DNA of 64,000 bases from Peribacillus sp. FSL P2-0133 (GCF_037975445.1 NZ_CP150254.1:494001-558000), one strand, 5' to 3'; counted from the stretch's first letter, positions 7,481 to 16,690 are shown. A program made the numbers and translations. Notes: a model not told the origin generated them from the letters alone.

Positions 7481-8911
7481 TTATGTCTGGTTCTTCTCAT
7501 TTAATATATAACGTAATTTCCTTATGGATATCTGCAAGCGTTTGGCTGCTTCATTCCGGTTGCCGTAGGTTTTTTGCAGTGCCTGCATGACGAGCTCCTT
7601 TCCAATTGTCGATTGAAGCTGTTTGATTTCCGTAAGTACTTCTTCAAGCATCAGTTCATCCTTCTCATTAAAGTCAGCCACTAGCCTTTTTCGCCATTCT
7701 TCAAGAAGGTTTTCAGTTGACTGAGTCTCATTAGTGGACACGTTTTTGTCAGGGGTGATCTGGCTGTTAGACAGAGAGATATCATTGGCGGATATTACCG
7801 ACTTATGGTCTGCGAGAGTTAGTGTGCGCATGACCACATTAGATAGTTCGCGTATGTTGCCTGGCCAGTTGTATTGCTGTAATTTTTCAATGGCTTCATT
7901 GGAAAAAGAGATATCTCCATGGCCATTCCTCTCAATCAAGTGACGGACAAGCAAGGGAATATCCTCTTTTCGGTTCCTTAAAGGCGGGATATCGAGAGTC
8001 ACGACGTTCAGCCGGTAAAATAGGTCTTCCCGGAATTTATTTTTGTCCACTGCCTGCTGCAGGTTTTCATTGGAGGCCGCCACTAACCGGGCGTTCGTCC
8101 GTAATGTCCCGCTGCTGCCAACCCGCATGAATTCCCGCGTTTCCAAAACTCGAAGCAATTTGACTTGGATGGCGGGACTCGCATCCGCAATTTCATCAAG
8201 AAAAAGCGTCCCGTTCCCGGCAATTTCGAAAAAACCCTTTCGCAGCTGGGTCGCTCCGGTGAAAGCACCCTTTTCATGACCGAATAATTCGCTTTCAAGC
8301 AGGGATTCAGAGATCGCTCCACAATTGATGCCGATAAAAGGTTCATGGTTTCGGGGGCTGGCAATGTGAATGAAGCGTGAAAGCACTTCTTTACCGCTTC
8401 CGGTTTCTCCTTCGATTAATACATTGACGGATTTTTGAGCCACCTTGAAAGCCATTTCAATCAAATTCTTCATTAAAGGACTTTCGCCGACAATGAGTCC
8501 TGAATCCTCGGCAAGTTTATGGATGAAATGCTGATTCAAATCTTCATTTTCATTCAAAAGGTTGTCAATCTGCCTTTCCAGTACTTCAATATCTACAAAG
8601 GGTTTTTCCATATAATCACTCGCGCCAAGTTTCATTGCATCAACAGCGGTCTTGACGGTGCTGTATCCGGTCATGATCAGTACCTTGCAACGCGGCTGCA
8701 TCTGTTTTAGATGCTGCAGGAGGGAAAGTCCATCACAATCCGGAAGCTTCAGGTCTATCATTGCGACATCAAAACGCTGCTGATTCCAATCGATCTCATG
8801 AAAATCCTTCCCGCTATTCACAACTTGTACGAGATAACCTTTCATCGTAAAAAGGCGGGAAAGAAAAGTCCCAACCTCTTTCTCATCGTCTACCACAAGT
8901 AAATGAACCAC
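7481..8911 (-). CDS. NtrC-family sigma-54-dependent response regulator
   Basis: The 476-residue activator has a receiver domain (residues 1-120; DD at 8-9, phospho-acceptor Asp53 in MIDLKLP, Lys in EKPF), an AAA+ domain with Walker A GETGSGKE, the sigma-54 contact loop GAFTGA, Walker B GTLFLDEIAD, and a C-terminal Fis-type helix-turn-helix (NRNEAAKRLQISIRKLRYIL). The GAFTGA loop is intact, so it should activate sigma-54 promoters after phosphorylation. It starts with GTG at 8911 behind AAAGGGGATG, only 4 bp after the kinase stop, so the two are translationally coupled. The near-consensus sigma-54 promoter at 6296 is the obvious target. Confidence 0.93.
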   Translation of the reverse strand: MVHLLVVDDEKEVGTFLSRLFTMKGYLVQVVNSGKDFHEIDWNQQRFDVAMIDLKLPDCDGLSLLQHLKQMQPRCKVLIMTGYSTVKTAVDAMKLGASDYMEKPFVDIEVLERQIDNLLNENEDLNQHFIHKLAEDSGLIVGESPLMKNLIEMAFKVAQKSVNVLIEGETGSGKEVLSRFIHIASPRNHEPFIGINCGAISESLLESELFGHEKGAFTGATQLRKGFFEIAGNGTLFLDEIADASPAIQVKLLRVLETREFMRVGSSGTLRTNARLVAASNENLQQAVDKNKFREDLFYRLNVVTLDIPPLRNRKEDIPLLVRHLIERNGHGDISFSNEAIEKLQQYNWPGNIRELSNVVMRTLTLADHKSVISANDISLSNSQITPDKNVSTNETQSTENLLEEWRKRLVADFNEKDELMLEEVLTEIKQLQSTIGKELVMQALQKTYGNRNEAAKRLQISIRKLRYILNEKNQT

Positions 8912-8915
8912 ATTA

Positions 8916-10532
8916 TCATCCCCTTTCTTCTTCTGCTTGTAAGGGAAGCCTCAGGAAAAAAGTGCTTCCTTGTCCTGGTGTGCTCAAAACGTCGATCTTC
9001 CCACCATGATCTTTGGCGATGCCAAGGCTTACAGACAGCCCCAAGCCGGTACCTTTTTCACGGTCTTTAGTCGTATGGAAGGGATGGAAAATGAAGGGCA
9101 GGCGTTCTTTTTCTATCCCCGTTCCGTTATCAGTCACCCGAACCACCATGAACTTGTTTTCTGAGTAGGTAGTGATCGCAATAGATTTTTCCGTTTGGGC
9201 GGACTCATCCAATGCGTCCTTGGCATTCAATAGCAAGTTGATGATGATCTGTTCTATTTGCGGCTGGCTGCCCTTTATGAAAGGAAGGTCTTCCTGAAGG
9301 GTAAGATGGAGGGAGATTTGCTTCTTCCCAAGTTGGAACTTCAAAAGGTTCAAAACCTGGTGAATGGCTTCGTTAATAGAGTAATAGTGGAATCTATACT
9401 CATCCTGCCTTGAAAAGGTAAGCAGGCTTTTCACTATTTGCCTGCATCGGTCTCCGCAAATCTTAATATCGTTTAACAGCATATGATCCAGATTATCCTG
9501 TGGGGTTTTACGTAATAAAATTTGCGAGTTACCAAGAATGGCCGTTAATGGGCTATTCAATTCATGGGCAATCCCAGCTGCCATTTCACCAATCGCCCCA
9601 AGTTTACCGGCATGTAATAGCTGGACTTCCATCTGTCTTCTTTCGGTGACATTTTTATAATAAGCAATGACCCCATATACTTGATGCTCCTTATTCTGAA
9701 TCGGGTAGGCATGCATTTCCAGGATGGTATCATGCTGAAGGAGAATTTCCTGAAACCCTGGCTTATTAAATGAAAAGGTATCTTGAATCAGATTTTTGGA
9801 TTTTTCAATTAAAGGAATCTGGTCGGAAAAGTCCCTGGCTGAATCATTGGATTGATAGACCGCTCCTTTGTGATCAAAGACGATGATCATGTCTTCAACT
9901 GCCTTGAATGTATCCTCCCACTCCTGTTTGGAATGAAGAACTTCCTTATAAAGCTGGGCATTCTCCAAAGTTAACGCAAGCTGATTGGATAGTTGTTCAA
10001 GAAATTCGAGTTCATCTTTATGCCATGTTTTCTTTTTCTTCCTGCCAAACGTCCAAATTCCGATTTTTTTACTTTTTCCGTATAAAGGGACCAATAGAAG
10101 TGATTCGATCTCAAGGGATAATAGACGTTCCTTTTCTCGGAAGTCCGGTAACTGTTTAACTTCCACCTGAATCGGCTGTTTTTCTTTCAAGGCGGACGAG
10201 AAATCCTGAAAAGGGTGTAACAAGTTTTTGGCATCCATTTCAAGTTCACAGTGACCATTAGGGCAGATATGAAGCAGGGCAGGTTCTTCCTCATACAATA
10301 TGACAAAATGACTGTCATCGAATGTAATGAGCTGCTTAAGTTTTGAAATAACATTTCGGAGAATCTCTTGGATGTCGATGTCCATATTCATATTTTTAGT
10401 GATGTCATTCATGATTTCAAGCTGCATATTCTTCTTCTTCAGTTGATCCACGGTTTTCTTAAGTTCCGTGTAATACGTTTTCTTTGAAGATTTCACACCT
10501 GTCATTAAATCTATCAATTCAAGTTTGTTCAT
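8916..10532 (-). CDS. Cytosolic GAF/PAS sensor histidine kinase paired with the NtrC-type regulator
   Basis: The 538-residue kinase has no membrane segment. It contains an N-terminal coiled coil, a GAF domain (about 40-200, FDDSHFVILYEEEP to LENAQLY), a PAS domain (about 210-315), a HisKA domain with GIAHELNSPLTAI, and an ATPase domain with NLLLNAKDAL, DNGTGIE and GTGLGLSV. The start ATG 10532 is preferred over GTG 10541 because AAGAGGTG, which overlaps the stop of the preceding gene, is spaced for it. It sits between the iron alcohol dehydrogenase and the response regulator. A cytosolic sensor next to a dehydrogenase suggests that it reads an intracellular metabolite or redox state from alcohol oxidation; this is inference. 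Confidence 0.9.
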   Translation of the reverse strand: MNKLELIDLMTGVKSSKKTYYTELKKTVDQLKKKNMQLEIMNDITKNMNMDIDIQEILRNVISKLKQLITFDDSHFVILYEEEPALLHICPNGHCELEMDAKNLLHPFQDFSSALKEKQPIQVEVKQLPDFREKERLLSLEIESLLLVPLYGKSKKIGIWTFGRKKKKTWHKDELEFLEQLSNQLALTLENAQLYKEVLHSKQEWEDTFKAVEDMIIVFDHKGAVYQSNDSARDFSDQIPLIEKSKNLIQDTFSFNKPGFQEILLQHDTILEMHAYPIQNKEHQVYGVIAYYKNVTERRQMEVQLLHAGKLGAIGEMAAGIAHELNSPLTAILGNSQILLRKTPQDNLDHMLLNDIKICGDRCRQIVKSLLTFSRQDEYRFHYYSINEAIHQVLNLLKFQLGKKQISLHLTLQEDLPFIKGSQPQIEQIIINLLLNAKDALDESAQTEKSIAITTYSENKFMVVRVTDNGTGIEKERLPFIFHPFHTTKDREKGTGLGLSVSLGIAKDHGGKIDVLSTPGQGSTFFLRLPLQAEEERG

Positions 10533-10544
10533 GCTTTTCACCTC

Positions 10545-11693
10545 TTAAAGGGCTGTAAGAAGCAGCTGATTAATCTGTTCTAATGACATATCACGAGGAT
10601 TTGTGATCATGCAGGCATCCTCAAGAGCGGTCATCCCTATGGGGTCTATCATTTCTTGCGTAATGCCGACATCACTTAAACTCTTGGGAGCTCCAATATC
10701 CTGGGATAATTCCCTTACGAAGTGTATGGCTGCCATTCCTGCTTGCTGCTCTGTCAATGCCCGTGTATCGATGCCCATGATGTCTGCAATCTCGCTGAAT
10801 CGCCTTGGTGAGGCAATTCGATTGAAATCCATGACATGGGGAAGGAGTATCGCATTGATTTCACCATGCGGAAGGAGGTATTTGCCGCCTAAGGCATGTG
10901 AAATGGCATGGGCAGCTCCCAAAATGGCGTTGGAAAAAGCCAGTCCAGCCTGCAGGCTCGCCATTGCCATCGCTTTTTTTGCTTCCTCATTATGCCTGGA
11001 TGCAACAGAGGGGCGTAAGTGGCGGGAAACGATGAAAAGCGCGTTTTTGGCTTGTACATCTGTCAAAGGCGTCGCTGCGATTGAAACATAGGATTCAATG
11101 GCGTGGGTTAAAACATCCATTCCCGTAGCTGCGGTCAAATCTGGTCCCAAGGTGGTTAAGGTACCAGGGTCGACTATTGCAATATCGGGGACAAGTGATT
11201 TTGAAATGATCGTCATTTTTTTCTCGCGGAATGAATCGACGATCACAGAAAACTGAGATACTTCCGAACCCGATCCTGCAGTGGTCATGATCATCACCAT
11301 GGGTGGGAGGGGTGAGTGGACTTTATCAACACCTTCATAATCACTGATGATGCCGCCATTCGTTACTAAAAGGGCTACCCCTTTGGCGACATCCAAAGCA
11401 CTGCCTCCTCCCAAACCGATGATGGCATCACATTCTTGTTCTTTAAATGCCAAACAGCCGGCTTCGATCTCCCTGTCCTTCGGATTGGTCGTCATTTCAA
11501 TGAAGGTAGCAAAAGCAAGGCCTGCATCTTGGCAGGATTTAATGACTTTATCTAACCAGCCAGCATTGGCAACCCCGGAGTCGCTGACTATCAGCGCCTT
11601 TTTGGCACCCAACCGCAAGCAGGCCTCGCCAGCTTGTTCAATCGAACCTTTTCCAAAAATAACTTCCGGCATCACGAATTTAGTTATCGACAT
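10545..11693 (-). CDS. Iron-containing alcohol dehydrogenase (ErcA/1,3-propanediol dehydrogenase type)
   Basis: The 382-residue type III alcohol dehydrogenase has the nucleotide-binding GLGGGSALDVAKGVA motif, the MTTAGSGSEVS block, and metal-binding residues in the HAIESYVS and AAHAISHALGGKYLLPHG segments. It is full length. Substrates in this family include short alcohols, 1,3-propanediol, methanol and lactaldehyde, and sequence alone does not choose. It heads an operon with a sensor kinase and an NtrC-type regulator. A comparable pairing of an iron dehydrogenase (ErcA) with a cytosolic kinase (ErcS) governs ethanol oxidation in Pseudomonas, so a sensory role for this enzyme is possible. No sigma-54 promoter was found upstream. 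Confidence 0.9.
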   Translation of the reverse strand: MSITKFVMPEVIFGKGSIEQAGEACLRLGAKKALIVSDSGVANAGWLDKVIKSCQDAGLAFATFIEMTTNPKDREIEAGCLAFKEQECDAIIGLGGGSALDVAKGVALLVTNGGIISDYEGVDKVHSPLPPMVMIMTTAGSGSEVSQFSVIVDSFREKKMTIISKSLVPDIAIVDPGTLTTLGPDLTAATGMDVLTHAIESYVSIAATPLTDVQAKNALFIVSRHLRPSVASRHNEEAKKAMAMASLQAGLAFSNAILGAAHAISHALGGKYLLPHGEINAILLPHVMDFNRIASPRRFSEIADIMGIDTRALTEQQAGMAAIHFVRELSQDIGAPKSLSDVGITQEMIDPIGMTALEDACMITNPRDMSLEQINQLLLTAL

Positions 11694-11964
11694 TTTTGCG
11701 CCTTCTCCCTGTAAAAATTCTATCTCTTCTGTATTATTTTCCCGAAAAAGAGCGAAAATCCTGTTTGGATTCCAGGTATTTTTATATAATATGACAAAAT
11801 ATAGAATGATAGATAACTTTTGGAGCAGGTCAAATTTCCTGTTAATTTCTTTAATTTGTAAATTCGTTACTTTAGATCTGTATGAATAGGGATAAACCTA
11901 CCTAGTTAGTATTCTTTATGTATTGTAAAATTATGGGGGAATCTATTAAACTGGGAGGCAATCT

Positions 11965-13368
11965 ATGAAAAAACAATTTTTATCGGTAACCTTAATCGCA
12001 GCATTGACACTCGGGACAGCCGGGACAACCACCGCTTTAGCAACGCCACATTCATCGCCGGTGCTATCTGCACCATCCACGGACAAGCAAGTCATTAAAA
12101 AAATCGATGCCGATAAAATCTACAAGAATATTGAATACCTCTCACAAACACCTCGGGTGGCGGGTACGGATTCTGAGTATAAAGCCGTCCAATTCATCAA
12201 AAAGCAATTCAAATCTTATGGATATAAAGCCGATATCGAAGAGTTCAATTTTTTATCTTATACAGACCCAAATCTGGTCGAACTGTCCGTTGCCGGATTT
12301 GATGGGGAAATCCAAGCGAGCCATTTAACCTATTCAGTTAATGGGGACCTATCCGGTGAAGTTGTATATGCCGGTTTAGGAACGAAAGAAGAGCTAGAGG
12401 AAACCGACGTTTCAGGGAAGATTGCCCTTATACAAAGAGGGAGCCTCACTTTTGCAGAGAAAGTATTGAATGCAGCAGAAAAAGGGGCAGCGGGAGTCAT
12501 CCTATTCAATAATGCAGATGGGGAATTAAACGGGACACTCGGAGAGGATAATGACAAGTATATTCCATCTGTCACGATAACCAAAAAGGATGGAGAAGCC
12601 CTGCTGGAAAAATTGAATGCCGGAGTTAAATTGACAGCATCATTAAAAATCGAAGGAGCTTATTCCGAAGAAAAAACCTCTTATAATGTAGTGGCAACGA
12701 AAAAAGCAACAAAGAACAATAAAGCAAAAAAGAGCGATATTATTTATATTACTGGACATCATGATTCCGTAGCAGGAGCACCCGGAGCGAATGATGATGC
12801 ATCAGGAACATCCGTCACCCTTGAACTTGCGCGTGTTCTGAAGAATCTTCCTACAGATACGGAAATTCGCTTCGTCACCTTTGGAGCCGAGGAAAATGGA
12901 TTGCTAGGTTCACAGCATTATGTGAACAACCTTTCTGATGATGATATCAAGCGGACCATTGCCAACTTCAATCTCGATATGGTGGGAAGCAGGGATGCCG
13001 GAGATTTGGTCATTTTGACTAATGATGGAGAAATGAACCTTGTAACCGAGCTGGCCCAGGCATCAAGTACAAGACTGAATGGCGAGCCGACTCCATATGG
13101 ACAAGGCGGGAGAAGTGACCATGTATCCTTTGCTGAGGCTGGGATTCCCGCTGCTTTATTCATCCATAGTCCATCAGAGCCTTGGTATCATACTCCTGAT
13201 GATACCATTGATAAAATCTCAAAAGAAAAGCTTCAAGATGTTGCTGAAATTGTCGGCACCGCCGTCTATGATCAAGCTAAAATCGAAGCTAAAAACCTTG
13301 ATCCAAATCATAAAAAAGGGAAAAAGGTGAAAGTTCCGCATTTATTTGACGAAAAGGAATTCAAATAA
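11965..13368 (+). CDS. Secreted M28 aminopeptidase with PA domain (YwaD-like)
   Basis: The 467-residue preprotein starts with a signal peptide (KKQF, hydrophobic core, cleavage probably near ALATPHSS). A protease-associated domain spans about residues 120-215, inserted in the M28 peptidase as in Bacillus YwaD. Zinc and catalytic residues are visible in GHHDSVAG (His), GANDDASG (bridging Asp), GAEENGLLG (Glu pair), NLDMVGSRD (Asp) and EPWYHTPDD (His). It should remove N-terminal residues from peptides outside the cell. A lysine-rich tail follows. The start follows GGGAGGCAATCT. It is monocistronic with a strong terminator. Confidence 0.92.
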   Translation: MKKQFLSVTLIAALTLGTAGTTTALATPHSSPVLSAPSTDKQVIKKIDADKIYKNIEYLSQTPRVAGTDSEYKAVQFIKKQFKSYGYKADIEEFNFLSYTDPNLVELSVAGFDGEIQASHLTYSVNGDLSGEVVYAGLGTKEELEETDVSGKIALIQRGSLTFAEKVLNAAEKGAAGVILFNNADGELNGTLGEDNDKYIPSVTITKKDGEALLEKLNAGVKLTASLKIEGAYSEEKTSYNVVATKKATKNNKAKKSDIIYITGHHDSVAGAPGANDDASGTSVTLELARVLKNLPTDTEIRFVTFGAEENGLLGSQHYVNNLSDDDIKRTIANFNLDMVGSRDAGDLVILTNDGEMNLVTELAQASSTRLNGEPTPYGQGGRSDHVSFAEAGIPAALFIHSPSEPWYHTPDDTIDKISKEKLQDVAEIVGTAVYDQAKIEAKNLDPNHKKGKKVKVPHLFDEKEFK

Positions 13369-13382
13369 AGCAGTAAATATTT

Positions 13383-13412
13383 AGAGGGTGCAGCTTGCAC
13401 CCTCTCTTTGTG
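13383..13412 (+). terminator. Intrinsic terminator after the M28 aminopeptidase
   Basis: A perfect 10-bp stem, AGAGGGTGCA with TGCACCCTCT around GCT, is followed by CTTTGTGTTT. Confidence 0.85.
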
Positions 13413-13603
13413 TTTAAAAATGGAAAACTAGGGGTAAAAGGTCCAATCTGGAAATCGTGCCTATGGGATGAATTCCCTAAATACCTAGCATAAATAGCTT
13501 ATTTATCCCTATTTAACTCTAAGACTATAATCCTTATAATAAAAAATATGAAAAATATGACAGTCTACATAATGAGAATAGTATGTTTGAGGTGATTTTT
13601 TAA

Positions 13604-14029
13604 GTGTATGCAAATTCATTGAGTGAAATTCACTCAGCCCTCTCCAGTAAAATGTCCGATGTGAATGAAAAAATCAATCGTTTGGAGCAGGCAAAAAGAC
13701 AAATCAAAGACGAACAGAATGCTTGTCTGGGGGAAATTGCTAAAATTAAAAATCCGGATTTGGCAAAAAGCTGGACGGGAAACCGTGCAGAAGACTTTCA
13801 AGATGCCCGCAGTGATGCATACAAGGCAATGTCAACGATCATTCATGATGATTATGACGACTATCAAGAGAAAATCGACGGTAAAATCATGATGCTTAAT
13901 ATAGAAAAAAAGGCTCTGAGTGCAGCAGGCACCATAGCACATGAAGCGGATGTTCTTTTAGGTAAAGGGGAAGCCGTCATAGATCAGTTGGAAAGTAAAA
14001 TATCATATTTAAAAGGGTGGTTGTTTTAA
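13604..14029 (+). CDS. YwqH-like helical LXG-partner protein (DUF5082 type)
   Basis: The 141-residue, almost wholly helical protein resembles YwqH of the Bacillus ywqHIJKL locus: two long helices around a central AKSWTGNRAEDFQDAR segment, which contains the W-x-G turn seen in WXG100-like proteins. Such small partners (LXG-associated alpha-helical proteins) bind the N terminus of LXG toxins and help target them to type VII secretion. It starts with GTG at 13604 behind TGAGGTGAT. The stop overlaps the next ATG by one base, so the three genes form one operon. Confidence 0.85.
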   Translation: MYANSLSEIHSALSSKMSDVNEKINRLEQAKRQIKDEQNACLGEIAKIKNPDLAKSWTGNRAEDFQDARSDAYKAMSTIIHDDYDDYQEKIDGKIMMLNIEKKALSAAGTIAHEADVLLGKGEAVIDQLESKISYLKGWLF

Positions 14030-14319
14030 TGACGACAATCAAACTGAATCATCCTGCCGTAACGAAGCAAGTCGATCAGGTGAAGACGGCACTTGGTACA
14101 GTCACGCTTGGAAATTTGCCGGCAGGCGAGCTTGGCAACAATAAATTGGAATTCACCTCGAAATGGATCGACCGGGAAACGAACCTGGAGAAGGTCTTCG
14201 AGCAATATATCAAAATCGTCCAGAAAAATGTGGAAGATACCCGTGCCAACATTGACTTATTAAAAGAACAGGATGAAGCAATCGCCCATACGTCTTCACA
14301 TGGGTATCCTACGCGATGA
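14029..14319 (+). CDS. YwqI-like LXG-partner protein (DUF5344 type)
   Basis: This 96-residue protein resembles YwqI: a short N-terminal strand-like region (MTTIKLNHPAVTKQVDQVKTAL) and a long amphipathic helix ending in ANIDLLKEQDEAIAH. It is the usual second small partner encoded before LXG toxins. The ATG at 14029 overlaps the previous stop (TAATG) and follows AAAGGGTGG; a GTG at 14017 is in frame but would overlap more. Its stop overlaps the toxin start (ATGA at 14316), showing tight translational coupling with its presumed cargo. Confidence 0.85.
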   Translation: MTTIKLNHPAVTKQVDQVKTALGTVTLGNLPAGELGNNKLEFTSKWIDRETNLEKVFEQYIKIVQKNVEDTRANIDLLKEQDEAIAHTSSHGYPTR

Positions 14320-16208
14320 AAATATATGAAGCCAAGACATTAACGGCCGCAACCAAGTCGCGCGCCAAGCAATATGAAGAACTAAAGAAGGAAGTCGCAG
14401 CCCTGAAAAAGGAATTTCAGGGCATCGTCGGCTTGGACAACGAGTTTCAAGGAGCCGGTGCCGCCGCCATCAAAAGCTTCTATGAAGCGCAAATCGAGGT
14501 TGCTGACGCCTGGATGGAACTATTCACGACCCAAATCAGTTTTTTGGAAGGCATTCCGGCCAGTCTGAAAGAGGCGGACCTCTCCGGAAATACGGTGGTC
14601 GAGGTTCCCTTTTTAGATGGGGAAGTCTCGAACGGCATCAACCAAGCGAAGTCGCTTGTCGATGAACAAGCGAACGATCTCCAAAGGATCCTCGACAGCA
14701 TTGACGATATCCTGTCTCTTGATATGTTCGACCAAAAGGACTTTAATGAAAAAATCACGCTGGCCGGGCATAGACTGGATGACACCGTGACAAAGGTCGA
14801 GAATGTCGACCGGCAATTGGTCGAGGAATATGATGTGTCCATCGGGCAGGAAAACGTGGCCGTTGGCCTCTTCCGCGCCTTGCTTGATGCCACCAAACAG
14901 GACGGGCACGTTTCGCCGATGACATTCAATCAATCGGCATTCAAAAATAGTGACGTCTATCAAGTGAAGGATGAAGTTGCCGGTCAGATGAAAGACTATC
15001 AGACCTTTAAAAAGCAGCAAGCAGAAGCCCGGAAAATCGAACAGGAAATGGAAGAACTCGAAAACCGCCCATGGTACGAAAAAGCCTGGGATACGACAAA
15101 AACCTTTACAGGGGAATTCACGGGATATTATGATTCTATCAGGGCCTCAACCGGAGTCGATCCAGTAACCGGCCGCAAGCTGTCCGATGCCGAACGAATC
15201 GCCGCCGGCGCCATGGCAGCCGCTGGATTCATCCCCGTCGTCGGCTGGGCCGGCCGGGCCATCAAGGGTGGCAGCGCCATCTACAAAACCGCCAAAGGAC
15301 TCAACGCAGCGAACCACGCGCTCGATGCCTATAAAACGACAAAAGGCTTTAGCCTCCTCCAGAAAACCGAATACGGAATATACGGACTCCTCGCAGCCAA
15401 CGGACTCGGCGAAGCAGCCACCGGCAAAGACATGTTCGGCAACCAGCTAACTGAGGAACAGCGCCAGAACGGCCTGCTGATGGCACTTGGAATCGGCGGT
15501 GTGGCAGGTGCGGCTAAGTATGTGGATCACAAGTTTAAATTGAAGAATAGTTTATCCACCACAAAAGTAATTTCAAAAACAAGTGATGGGATAAAAAAGG
15601 TAGTGAATGAAAATGGTTATGAAGTTGATGATTTTATAAAGTTATTACATCCTGATAAAGTATTAAATTTAACAGAAAAAGATATTGTAGCTTCAATTAG
15701 GAATCAAATAGGCATCCCATCTATAGGGACAATAATGGCTAAAACTATTCCACAAAGAGATATTTATAAATATTTATATGATCCTGATTATAATGGTGTT
15801 AGAGGCTTTACTGCAGTTAAAGATGATTCTATAAAATTAAAGACTTTACATGATCATTATGAAGGAGCAAGATTGGATTATAACAATACAGCCTATAAAG
15901 TTACAAATGGTGTCGATGGAATTTCCCAATCTATTGGAGGACCCGATAGATATTATGGTGTGTTTGAATACCGGTTAAATGACCCAAGTAAAGTTTCAAT
16001 CCCGAATTGGGATCCAACTCCTGAATCATATCCATATACAGGTAGAGGGTTTACTGGTAGCAAAGAAGTTGTATTACCAGAATATTATCATACACCTAGA
16101 CAATTTGAAGATGGTGATATACTTGATATTAAGGATGCAACTACTGGTGAAAAACATATGAGTTTTATATATGATGGAGATATTATGGAATGGATACCTA
16201 GAAAATGA
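14316..16208 (+). CDS. LXG-domain polymorphic toxin with unidentified C-terminal tip
   Basis: The 630-residue type VII secretion effector has an N-terminal LXG helical domain (about 1-230), a middle segment beginning PWYEKAWDTTKTFTGEF, and a pre-toxin TG-type segment (TGVDPVTGRKLSDAERIAAG with a GFIPVVGWAGRAIKGG hydrophobic stretch, about 280-325). From about residue 410 a different C-terminal domain follows, which is the probable toxin. It contains VRGFTAVKDD, YNNTAYKV, FEYRLNDPSKVSIP and GRGFTGSKEVVLPEYY. I do not recognise it; the last motif loosely recalls ADP-ribosyltransferases but lacks a clear E-x-E. DNA is GC-rich up to about 15530 and AT-rich after, as expected for an exchanged tip. 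An immunity gene follows 11 bp downstream. Confidence 0.88.
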   Translation: MKIYEAKTLTAATKSRAKQYEELKKEVAALKKEFQGIVGLDNEFQGAGAAAIKSFYEAQIEVADAWMELFTTQISFLEGIPASLKEADLSGNTVVEVPFLDGEVSNGINQAKSLVDEQANDLQRILDSIDDILSLDMFDQKDFNEKITLAGHRLDDTVTKVENVDRQLVEEYDVSIGQENVAVGLFRALLDATKQDGHVSPMTFNQSAFKNSDVYQVKDEVAGQMKDYQTFKKQQAEARKIEQEMEELENRPWYEKAWDTTKTFTGEFTGYYDSIRASTGVDPVTGRKLSDAERIAAGAMAAAGFIPVVGWAGRAIKGGSAIYKTAKGLNAANHALDAYKTTKGFSLLQKTEYGIYGLLAANGLGEAATGKDMFGNQLTEEQRQNGLLMALGIGGVAGAAKYVDHKFKLKNSLSTTKVISKTSDGIKKVVNENGYEVDDFIKLLHPDKVLNLTEKDIVASIRNQIGIPSIGTIMAKTIPQRDIYKYLYDPDYNGVRGFTAVKDDSIKLKTLHDHYEGARLDYNNTAYKVTNGVDGISQSIGGPDRYYGVFEYRLNDPSKVSIPNWDPTPESYPYTGRGFTGSKEVVLPEYYHTPRQFEDGDILDIKDATTGEKHMSFIYDGDIMEWIPRK

Positions 16209-16219
16209 GGTGAATAAAT

Positions 16220-16690
16220 TTGAAATATGCAACATATAATCAAAAGGATTATCACTTGAATATTCGAAATGACATGTTAAGGCTGAGAAGTAATACACCA
16301 GATCCAGGATTTCAAGAACTTATTGATTTAGCAGGGAATAAACATCCTCATCTATATATCAAGGTGGTGGCTATAGAAGAAGTGAATTTTGCTTATGAGC
16401 TAGATTTTTTAGTGACTTATAAGGGGAAAGAGTTTGGCCCTTATTCATTAGGCAGGCATATCTTGGATGAAAATGAGATTTCATTATTTAGTATGGATAG
16501 TAATGATGTAGAATGCTTTGGATTCGAAAAGCAAGAGCAATTTGTATTTAAAAAGGACGTGCCTCTTGACGACATAGAAATGATTATTGAGGTGAAAAAA
16601 CCAATATTAATATTTGAAGATTTACCTGAAAGTAGGAAGGTTATACCAAGGGGAGAAATTAGAGACTATATAATGAAGCTGGATAATTAA
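16220..16690 (+). CDS. Putative cognate immunity protein of the LXG toxin
   Basis: The 156-residue acidic, soluble protein starts with TTG at 16220 behind GAGGTGAATAAA, 11 bp after the toxin stop, the standard place for an immunity gene. Its pattern (KYATYNQKDYHLNI near the start, VVAIEEVN in the middle, TYKGKEFGPYS, and DIEMIIEVKKP near the end) recurs in the proteins at 19071 and 19816, so the three form one family in this locus. The DNA is AT-rich like the toxin tip. The immunity role is inferred from position and from this repetition; the family name is not known to me. Confidence 0.7.
   Translation: MKYATYNQKDYHLNIRNDMLRLRSNTPDPGFQELIDLAGNKHPHLYIKVVAIEEVNFAYELDFLVTYKGKEFGPYSLGRHILDENEISLFSMDSNDVECFGFEKQEQFVFKKDVPLDDIEMIIEVKKPILIFEDLPESRKVIPRGEIRDYIMKLDN

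Noticed and set aside
10603..11091. 162-codon plus-strand open frame over the iron alcohol dehydrogenase
   Set aside because: It is antisense to a full-length, clearly recognisable enzyme, has no ribosome site and no recognisable protein features.
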